DNA of 64,000 nt from JBFWWP01 sp050246115 (GTDB lineage: Bacteria > Planctomycetota > UBA8108 > UBA1146 > JAJFFE01). The position numbers and the translations under genes are program-made. Below, one piece after another: positions 28,056 through 34,857 of the stretch. The notes below the pieces were generated by a model that searched no databases, was not told the origin of the DNA, and saw only the letters and a program-made list of their open reading frames with translations. The stretch's first letter is position 1. Each line of letters opens with the position of its first letter. The stretch lies in the NCBI GenBank assembly GCA_050246115.1, contig JBFWWP010000017.1:62001-126000 (forward strand). The letters are read 5' to 3'.

Positions 28056-30682
28056 ACTCGCCCCGCGGTCGACTCGCGCTCGCGGTGTTCCTGCCGATTT
28101 TTGCGCTGACCGGAGCGCCGCGGGTGCCATTGTCGGCCGCGCCCGATCCTCCAATCATGCCCGGTGCAGTCGCCGACACAGCGGGGCAAGCGACTGCCGC
28201 GCCGACCTCGCGGGAGCTGTACCAGAGTGTCCTCGAGCTGATCGACCGGCGCGACTCGGAGGCAGTCCGGCGACACGTGGAGGCCGCTCGTCTCCAAACC
28301 CACGACTATTTCCCTTGGATCACCTACAAGGGCGCCGAGCACCTCAGGACCGTGGCTGCAGACGCGGTCGAGGAGGCGCATTGGGCGGAGATCGCCTTCG
28401 CTGCGACCGAGCATATGAACAAGGTCAGCACGCGCGGCCGCGCCCTCTATTACTACTTGCCCCATCTGCTCGCGGGTGACCAAGCGGAGCGGGCGGAGGA
28501 GCTGGTCGCCGAGGTCGTCGCCAAGCTGCCCGCCGACGATCTGCATCCTGCGCTCCTCTTGTCGAGTCTCGCGCGTCACGCCTTCTCGGGGCGGCGTTGG
28601 GACCAAGCGGCGCAGTGGCTCGAGTCCGCGTCCGCCCGGGCCAACCAGCCGCTTCATTGGGTTGAGATCGAGGGACTCCGCGGGCAGCTGGCACTAGCCC
28701 ACGGCCGAATCGAGATCGCGGCCGCCGCGTTCACGCGCGAGCATGAACTCGTCGATCGAGTCGAGTCCATCCGGGTTCAGAGCCGCGTCGATTCTACCCT
28801 TCACCGAGCCGACTTGAGGTTGGCCACCGGTCAGACGGCATTGCTCGAGCGACTCATCGGCGAAGCGCTGATCGACCCCGAGCTGGCGGCTGCGGATCCA
28901 GGTCTGCGGGCGGCCCTGCAACTGAGGCTCGCCATCGGCCGCATGGCGGATGAACGGCTGGGAATCATCAGCGGGCAGAGTGCGGCGGATCTCCTGCGCG
29001 AGGTCGTGGCAGACCCGGCGGCTCGCGATGACGATCGAGTCGCGGCGCACCTGCGAATGGCTCACATTGCGCTCCATCACGAGCGGTGGGACGAAGCCGA
29101 GCAAGCGCTGGACCAGGTGCCCGGGCAGCTGTCCACGGCCCATGAGATCTATCGCGTCGCCTTGACTGCGCGCGCGGAGCGCCGCCGAGGCGGCTCGGGT
29201 TCTCGCGCGGCCGAACTCCGCGAGGCGTGGCAGCGACTGATCATCGAGCCCGGGCGTCGCGGGACGAGTCACGGGGGTAGCGGCGTGCTCCACTTCGAGC
29301 GCGTGCGCCTGCTGTTGTCGGAACTCATCGAGGCGGAGCTGTTACGGAGCACGGACGCCGACGCGGTTTGGCGAGCGATCGAGCATGTCGAGCAGGCCCG
29401 CTCGCTCACGCGCCTCCACACGGAGCTCGCCGCATCGGCACCCACGATCGACCGCCTGCGCAACGACCTATTGACCGGCGGCGAGACGGTGGCCGTGTTC
29501 GTGCCTGCACCGGACGAGTCGCATCTCTTCCTCATCGATGCCGTGGACATCAGTCATTATCGCCTTCCGCCGCGCGACGCCATCGAGCGTGCGCGGATCG
29601 CGCTGCACGAACGCATGCAGGACTTCGTGGTGGGTGGCCAACCCAGCGCGGGTCGGCGCGCGCTACTCGCAGCGCGTGCGCGTGCTTTGGCAAGCCTGTT
29701 GTTTCCGGCAGCGGCCGAGGCGCGGTTGCGCGGAGCTTCGGCCGTGACGATCGTGGGGATCGACCTCATCGGCGCGGTTCCTTGGTCCGCGCTTACCTTC
29801 TCGGACGGAGTTGCGCTCGGCGATGTCTGTCCGATCGCGGCATGGCCCTCGATCGCGGTGGCCTTGGCGTTGTCCGACGCCCGGAGCGCCCGAGCTGCCA
29901 GCGCCGAGCAGCGCGATCGGGTGGTGCTGTTGGCCGGGGTGGAGCTCAGTCCGGCGCAGCGCTCGGAGTATCCCGAGGCGCGGCCGTTCGAACTCACGGA
30001 GCCGGATGCTCAGCGATGGGTTGCGCACTACCGTCGCTCGACGCTGCTATTGGGTCGGCAGGCGACGATGCCCGGTCTACGCGATTCCCTCGGGCCCGAC
30101 GTTGCGGTCACGCAGCTGCTCGTCCATGGAGTACGCGACGCCCGCAGTGGGGGCGACCTGAGTCTGCTGTTGTACGAGGCCGACGGTGTGACCGCGACAC
30201 CGGCGACGGCCTTCGACGCCCTGACCGCCCCACCCGTTGCGTTCGTGACTGCTTGTGGAGCGGGGCTCGGCCCAATGCGACTCGGGGATCCTGGCGCTAC
30301 CGATATCACCGGCCCGCTCCTGCGAGCGGGAGCGGAGGTGGTGGTCGTCCCCCTGTGCGACATCTCGTATCAGGCGACGAAGGCCTTCTCCGAGGTGTTT
30401 CACCGCAGCCTGGCGCAAGGCCGCACGGTCGCCCAGTCCCTGCAGCACGCGAGGCGAGAACTCGAACGCGGAAGAACCTGGGTCGATCCCACGCATCACT
30501 CGGCGTTCTTGGCCGTGGGCCTGGCGCACGCTCCGTTGTTCGCCTCCGGGAGCCCTCCCGACGACGACGCCGCTGGGGGCAACCGAACCGCCCGCACGTG
30601 GGGGGGGCTTGGCGCCGCGCTCGCCGCGTTTCTCGGCCTCGCCTTGGTCGTGCGTGGACTCCGCCGCAGTCGCAAGCCCTGA
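27959..30682 (+). CDS. Exported TPR-like protein with CHAT (caspase-like) protease domain
   Basis: 907 residues if started at GTG 27959, which overlaps the anti-sigma gene by 97 bases; the true start could be nearer the hydrophobic segment encoded around 28075-28115 and is uncertain. After that probable signal segment come about 450 residues of helical TPR-like repeats (AHWAEIAFAATEHM, WDQAAQWLESA, WDEAEQALDQV). A CHAT domain from about residue 520 to 870 follows. The catalytic dyad is visible: His723 in QLLVHGVRD and Cys766 in FVTACGAG; DISYQATKAFSEVFHRSLAQG and the HARRELE helix complete the fold. A last membrane helix (GGLGAALAAFLGLALVVRGL) anchors the C-terminus. Third gene of a sigma/anti-sigma operon, so proteolytic control of the anti-sigma or of a signalling target is a reasonable inference. 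Confidence 0.85.
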   Translation: MARPNPLELDRVRLFGHSAREPLRRRGTDSSLNSPRGRLALAVFLPIFALTGAPRVPLSAAPDPPIMPGAVADTAGQATAAPTSRELYQSVLELIDRRDSEAVRRHVEAARLQTHDYFPWITYKGAEHLRTVAADAVEEAHWAEIAFAATEHMNKVSTRGRALYYYLPHLLAGDQAERAEELVAEVVAKLPADDLHPALLLSSLARHAFSGRRWDQAAQWLESASARANQPLHWVEIEGLRGQLALAHGRIEIAAAAFTREHELVDRVESIRVQSRVDSTLHRADLRLATGQTALLERLIGEALIDPELAAADPGLRAALQLRLAIGRMADERLGIISGQSAADLLREVVADPAARDDDRVAAHLRMAHIALHHERWDEAEQALDQVPGQLSTAHEIYRVALTARAERRRGGSGSRAAELREAWQRLIIEPGRRGTSHGGSGVLHFERVRLLLSELIEAELLRSTDADAVWRAIEHVEQARSLTRLHTELAASAPTIDRLRNDLLTGGETVAVFVPAPDESHLFLIDAVDISHYRLPPRDAIERARIALHERMQDFVVGGQPSAGRRALLAARARALASLLFPAAAEARLRGASAVTIVGIDLIGAVPWSALTFSDGVALGDVCPIAAWPSIAVALALSDARSARAASAEQRDRVVLLAGVELSPAQRSEYPEARPFELTEPDAQRWVAHYRRSTLLLGRQATMPGLRDSLGPDVAVTQLLVHGVRDARSGGDLSLLLYEADGVTATPATAFDALTAPPVAFVTACGAGLGPMRLGDPGATDITGPLLRAGAEVVVVPLCDISYQATKAFSEVFHRSLAQGRTVAQSLQHARRELERGRTWVDPTHHSAFLAVGLAHAPLFASGSPPDDDAAGGNRTARTWGGLGAALAAFLGLALVVRGLRRSRKP

Positions 30683-30687
30683 CCCTC

Positions 30688-30733
30688 TAACTTACAGTCC
30701 GGGTCTTGGCTAACTTACAGTCCGGGTCTTGGC
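30688..30733. repeat. Two tandem 23-bp direct repeats after the CHAT gene
   Basis: TAACTTACAGTCCGGGTCTT followed by GGC occurs at 30688-30710 and again at 30711-30733, exact and adjacent, directly downstream of the CHAT gene stop. The second copy supplies the left arm of the hairpin at 30719-30742. Confidence 0.9.
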
Positions 30734-30742
30734 TCCCGGACT
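30719..30742. terminator. Hairpin between convergent genes
   Basis: AGTCCGGG (30719-30726) pairs with CCCGGACT (30735-30742) around the loop TCTTGGCT. It sits between two convergent genes (stops at 30682 and 30803). There is no strong T-run, so it may be a factor-independent-like or stabilising hairpin. Confidence 0.55.
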
Positions 30743-30802
30743 CTGTTCGCGCATGGCGACAAGCACCGGGTGAGTCGCTTTGGTTCTCCCCGGTCTGCCG
30801 CC

Positions 30803-32626
30803 TCACGGACTCTGTGAAGTGCTCAGGAAGTCCGGCTTCTCGTCGTCGGGTAGGTCGGGGATCGGCTTCGTTTCGATGACCGTGCCCGTGGACGAGAGTT
30901 CGCCCTCGAAGCCCGGTGGGAGTACTTCGTTCGGCGCGGTTCCGTACCAAAGGACGGTGGCGACTTGGGAGAGAATGTAATCCAACGGCCCGCCGCTTCC
31001 CTGGTGTACCTGATCTTGCGATGTGAACAGGAGTACCCGCGCTGGACCCGACTCGACGACGACCGTTTCGCTGCCGACGGTGACCGCCTCTACGTAGCGC
31101 ACGACGATGGCATAGATCGCGGGAAACTCCTCGGTGGTCTCGACGAGCGGAACCGTCCAGCTCGGATACGGACTCGGCGGCGAGCCACCGCCACCCGGAT
31201 TCGGGAACGACGTGGGATTGCCGGGAACTTGCGTTGGCGGTGTCGGCGGGGGAGGGGTCGGTGCAGACGCGTCGGGCGTGAACGGAAGGAGCAGCGAGGC
31301 ATAGGCTTCGCTGTCGGTGGCCGCCGAGATCGCGTGCTTGCGGAACAGACTGACCTGCAAGTGAGTGGCGTTTGCGGGCACGCTGGTGCCGTTCGCTAGG
31401 TGGATCAGCAAGTACGATGGCGACAACGGATCATCTTGGTCGAACACCACACCCACGTTGGGAGCTTGGTTGATCTCCTCGATCGCCCCAGAGCGGATGG
31501 ATCTCAGTCGGCTGCCGCCGTTCGCGCCCCAGAGAAGGTCGGTGTCGCCGTCCCGATCGAGATCGACGAACAGTGGGATTCCCGTAGCCCCATCTCCAGT
31601 AACTCCCGGAATCAACTGAGCGAAGTCGGGGTCGTTCGGGTCGTAGCTGACTCCGTCATGGAGCAGGATCAACAGGTCGCCGGCGCTCCCTCGGCGAAGC
31701 GCCAGGTCCGCGGCGCCGTCCCCATCGATGTCGCCCGCCGCGATGGCGGACGTCGCGGGGATCCCCATCGGTACGGTGTGCAGCACGAAACCATCCCAAA
31801 CCAGCAAGGCCTCGTTGGTCCCGGCCATGTCGAGTGCGATCCAAGCCAGGCCGTCGGGCCCGGACTTGCGGATCGCGGTCAGGGCACCGTGAGGATGGTA
31901 GCCCCGCACCTTGAGGATGAACGCCCCACTCGAATCATAGAGGCACATGCCAGCCGCTGAAGTTCGGACGGCAATCTCGTCGAGGCCGTCGTCGTCGAGG
32001 TCCACGAGCGCCAACTCGATGGCGCCCGTGAGAACCGGGAACACGAGCTCGGTGCCGGCGGGGTCCGACTCGACGTCGTGAAGAACGATGACGTCTCCCG
32101 CGGCCGACACGCCGGCCAGATCCGTGGACCCGGTGCCATCGAAGTCTCCGACTTGCAAGGAGTGCGCACCGATCCACGCACCGGAGCCCAGGCTCGTCGA
32201 AGCCACCGTTCCATCGGGCCGATAGGTCCAGCTTTCGAGACCCGTCGCGGTAGCCACGATCAGACAGTCGACACTGCCCGTCTCCGGTGTGTAGGCAACC
32301 ACGTCGGTGACCGGGCTCGTGATGCTCCAAGAGTTCGCGAAGACGTCGGCGCCATAGAGGAGCCCGGCGGCCGACCCGTTGTGAACCACGACGTCGAGCA
32401 GCGCGTCGTCGGTGAGCTGGCCCGGGACCAGCCGGTCGGGCACGCCGCCGACCGACGTGACCGGTACCTCACTGAAGTACCCGGGGAAAATCAGGTCGAT
32501 CGCTGGCGGTGAGGGCACGTAGGGGATGGCCCCCGGGTGTTGCTGCCATGCGCAGATCCAACCGGAGCCGGTGATGACGACGAGAGTTGCGAGCAGCGTG
32601 CCGCGCCGGCTCAGCCTGGTCAGCAT
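30803..32626 (-). CDS. Secreted FG-GAP/VCBS-type repeat protein
   Basis: 607 residues from ATG 32626 with a signal sequence (MLTRLSRRGTLLATLVVITGSGW). The body has at least four Ca-binding FG-GAP/VCBS-like repeats of the D-x-D-x-DG form: VGDFDGTGSTDLAG, LVDLDDDGLDEIAV, AGDIDGDGAADLAL and FVDLDRDGDTDLLWG. This is an integrin-alpha-like beta-propeller. The C-terminal region has a Pro/Thr-rich linker (residues about 460-500) then a beta domain. It has no dockerin-like module, unlike the propellers at 4750 and 6794. It is the last of three genes on this strand between 37.1 and 30.8 kb. Probably an extracellular adhesion or carbohydrate-binding protein. Confidence 0.8.
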   Translation of the reverse strand: MLTRLSRRGTLLATLVVITGSGWICAWQQHPGAIPYVPSPPAIDLIFPGYFSEVPVTSVGGVPDRLVPGQLTDDALLDVVVHNGSAAGLLYGADVFANSWSITSPVTDVVAYTPETGSVDCLIVATATGLESWTYRPDGTVASTSLGSGAWIGAHSLQVGDFDGTGSTDLAGVSAAGDVIVLHDVESDPAGTELVFPVLTGAIELALVDLDDDGLDEIAVRTSAAGMCLYDSSGAFILKVRGYHPHGALTAIRKSGPDGLAWIALDMAGTNEALLVWDGFVLHTVPMGIPATSAIAAGDIDGDGAADLALRRGSAGDLLILLHDGVSYDPNDPDFAQLIPGVTGDGATGIPLFVDLDRDGDTDLLWGANGGSRLRSIRSGAIEEINQAPNVGVVFDQDDPLSPSYLLIHLANGTSVPANATHLQVSLFRKHAISAATDSEAYASLLLPFTPDASAPTPPPPTPPTQVPGNPTSFPNPGGGGSPPSPYPSWTVPLVETTEEFPAIYAIVVRYVEAVTVGSETVVVESGPARVLLFTSQDQVHQGSGGPLDYILSQVATVLWYGTAPNEVLPPGFEGELSSTGTVIETKPIPDLPDDEKPDFLSTSQSP

Positions 32627-32957
32627 GGACTTGACTCCTTCACCGTGCGCCCGTCGCTTCGCTCGCGCCGGACGTGAATCGGGTGACTCGATCTACCAAT
32701 CGTTCGTTCCGCACCGCACGTCGGACTGGACCTGCAGCTTCCCTGGGTTGCGGCGGCAACGCCGCTCGCGGTTTCGAAATTCTGCTCGAAATCAGAGAGT
32801 CGCGCCGCGCGGACTCGCGATGGGATTCGCGCTGCCCTTCGTGCGTCGACGATCCTAGCCCCAAAGCAAGCGCGTGGCGCGCTTGTTTCGGGGCCAGATC
32901 TTCCTTCCCAGGGGCTTTCGCAGGCCTCGCGCGCGGGCGGTCGGGCCGGTACCCGCC
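32627..32957. other. Intergenic region with a palindromic repeat element
   Basis: No gene. An imperfect hairpin at about 32859-32894 (CCCCAAAGCAAGCGCG with its near-complement) and a partial copy of GGGGCTTTCGC just after belong to the same repeat family found at 45867, 58028 and 58596. Confidence 0.7.
32859..32894. repeat. Palindromic intergenic element, locus 1
   Basis: The left arm CCCCAAAGCAAGCGCG and the right arm CGCGCTTGTTTCGGGG pair with two mismatches. The AAGCAAGCGC core is shared with the elements at 45867-45898 and 58596-58638. Confidence 0.75.
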
Positions 32958-34136
32958 CTACGGGAAGGGCCGCGCGGGCCTGAGGCCAACGTAGGTGTGC
33001 CGGGTGTTCGGGGAGAACGAATAGCGGTTGGCCGACTGGAGGTGGAAGGCGAAGAGGAACCACCCTCCGCCGCGGATGGCTCGCGCAGTTCCGACCGCGG
33101 GACCCACGGGATCCGTTTCCGGATCGGGGCCGTAGAGTTCCAGCCAGTCGTGGCACCACTCCCAGACGTTGCCTGCCTGGCCCAGTGTGCCATGGGGTCC
33201 CGGGTACTGATCGAAGGGCGAGGCGTTCACGGGCGAGGTGTAGACCCAGCCGTCGCTCGACCCGCAGTCGTAGCCCCAGCACCCATTCGCACGATACACG
33301 GATCCCACCGCGGGCGAATCCTCCCCCCAGGGATACGAGCGCCCCTCGACGCCTCGCGCTGCGAACTCCCATTGCGCCTCGGTCGGCAGCACGAGGCCCG
33401 CCCAGTCGAGGTACCCACGGGACGACGTCAGTTCATTCCAGGAGACCATGACCACCGGATGATCGGCATAGTTCGGGTTGGTGAAGTGATCGAGTGGCAG
33501 GCCACAGCAGTTGGGCGAGGGCGGGTAGGGCGTCAGGGTCGCGTCGCAGAACGTGCGGTACTGCGCGTTGGTGATCTCGTACTTCGCAAGGAAGTACGGC
33601 GACAGCGTCACGGCGTGCACCGGCTGACCGTTGGTCAATTCTTGCCCCATGGCGAAGGTCCCGCCGGGAATGAGGATCAGCACCACCGATGGGTCGAGGT
33701 CGAGAGTGTACTCGAGGTAACCTTGCGGGTTCTTGCCGACCAAGGTCAGGCCTGGGTAGCTCGAACCGCAGGCAATCGGAGCGAGGGCGCAGTCGAGACC
33801 GTCGGTCGTTGGATCGGTCCCGCATCCCGGAAACGGAGCCGGGAGTGGAGGTCCCCCCGTGAACAGGTATGCGAGAGTCAGGATCGGGTCCAATAGATTC
33901 ACGGCGCCATCATCACTCGCGTCTGCGCCGTCCAAGCAGGTGCCGGACCCGCCGCCAAAGAGATAGGAGAGTACTTGAATGGGGTCCGAGAGGTTCACGA
34001 TCGCATCCCCATTCGCGTCCCCCCGCACGAAGTCGCCCTGAGCGCGTGGGCTGAACAAGAGTACCGGCAAGAGCGCGATCCCCAGCGAGACCCAACGACG
34101 GGAACTGGACGCATGTCGGTTCAAAGGAGCCTCCAT
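32958..34136 (-). CDS. Secreted protein: N-terminal dockerin-like module plus formylglycine-generating-enzyme-like (SUMF) domain
   Basis: 392 residues from ATG 34136; an in-frame TTG at 34124 with GGAGG five bases before it is an alternative. A signal peptide (cleavage near RAQG) is followed at about residues 36-95 by a paired EF-hand dockerin-like module with loops DANGDAIVNLSD and DASDDGAVNLLD. The rest is the FGE/SUMF fold: IPGGTFAMGQE, YFLAKYEITNAQYRTFCDA, HPVVMVSWNEL, LPTEAQWEFAARG, YPWGE, GNVWEWCHDWL and a final RAIRGGGWF...GLRPAR. The active-site cysteines that genuine formylglycine-generating enzymes carry in the RGGSW...CR region are absent here (GGGWFLFAFHLQSANR), so sulfatase activation is unlikely; binding or another chemistry is more plausible. 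Confidence 0.88.
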   Translation of the reverse strand: MEAPLNRHASSSRRWVSLGIALLPVLLFSPRAQGDFVRGDANGDAIVNLSDPIQVLSYLFGGGSGTCLDGADASDDGAVNLLDPILTLAYLFTGGPPLPAPFPGCGTDPTTDGLDCALAPIACGSSYPGLTLVGKNPQGYLEYTLDLDPSVVLILIPGGTFAMGQELTNGQPVHAVTLSPYFLAKYEITNAQYRTFCDATLTPYPPSPNCCGLPLDHFTNPNYADHPVVMVSWNELTSSRGYLDWAGLVLPTEAQWEFAARGVEGRSYPWGEDSPAVGSVYRANGCWGYDCGSSDGWVYTSPVNASPFDQYPGPHGTLGQAGNVWEWCHDWLELYGPDPETDPVGPAVGTARAIRGGGWFLFAFHLQSANRYSFSPNTRHTYVGLRPARPFP

Positions 34137-34580
34137 TCGGTCTGGTTCGACGATCGCCGTTCGACGCAAGCCCTCGAGGAAAACGCAGGACCTCCTTGTC
34201 CGTACACGATGTTGTCCACGCGGTCCGGAGACCGCCAGCACGCCCGGGTTTCCAGCCGAACTCATCGCTGTGGCCGGCGGTAGGGTCACCGACACCCGTG
34301 GAAGACGCTCGCAACCGGCTCTACCCCTCGGAGTTCGTTGCACGAACCCTCCGATGCCGCCGAGCTGACGTGCTCGCGCACGCTGTGGAAACGAAGCCGC
34401 CCGGAGTCGTCGTCTTGGCGCGTCCTGAAGAGAGACCGTTTCTCGGCGAGCCGGCCGAGGGCCTCGATCAGGACCGCCGCGTACTCGTCGGCGATCAGGA
34501 TGCTCCGCGAGGGTCCGTACTCGGGCTCCGCGAAGGGGTACACGATGATCGGGCAGACAGCGGGTCAGTTTCGGGAGCGC

Positions 34581-34610
34581 GAGTACGAGTACGAGTACGA
34601 GTACGAGTAC
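34581..34610 (+). repeat. Five tandem copies of GAGTAC
   Basis: Exact hexamer repeats, 30 bases, directly adjoining the 7-base array on its right. Confidence 0.95.
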
Positions 34611-34729
34611 GGGGGACGGGGGACGGGGGACGGGGGACGGGGGACGGGGGACGGGGGACGGGGGACGGGGGACGGGGGACGGGGGACGGGGGACGGGGGA
34701 CGGGGGACGGGGGACGGGGGACGGGGGAC
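34611..34729 (+). repeat. Seventeen tandem copies of the heptamer GGGGGAC
   Basis: Uninterrupted 7-base repeats (119 bases) followed by three degenerate units with GGGAAA up to about 34768. The plus strand has a run of five or more G every seven bases, so it has strong G-quadruplex potential. The array lies about 0.5 kb upstream of the dockerin/SUMF gene start (minus strand). Copy number is expected to vary between isolates and may be miscounted in assembly. Confidence 0.95.
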
Positions 34730-34857
34730 GGGAAAGGGGACGGGGGAAAGGGGACGGGGGAAAGGGGACACGAAGGGGCCGAACGAAGGAGTCGTCATTC
34801 CCCGAGTGCCGCTGCCCTGAGCTCCCGGGCGGCGGGGCGGAAATCAACCCCTCGGCG

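Larger units (their letters stand above)
34137..34857. other. Intergenic region dominated by two tandem repeat arrays
   Basis: About 720 bases separate two minus-strand secretome genes. Apart from the arrays at 34581-34760 I see no gene; long open frames across the arrays in several frames are produced by the repeats themselves. Confidence 0.6.
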
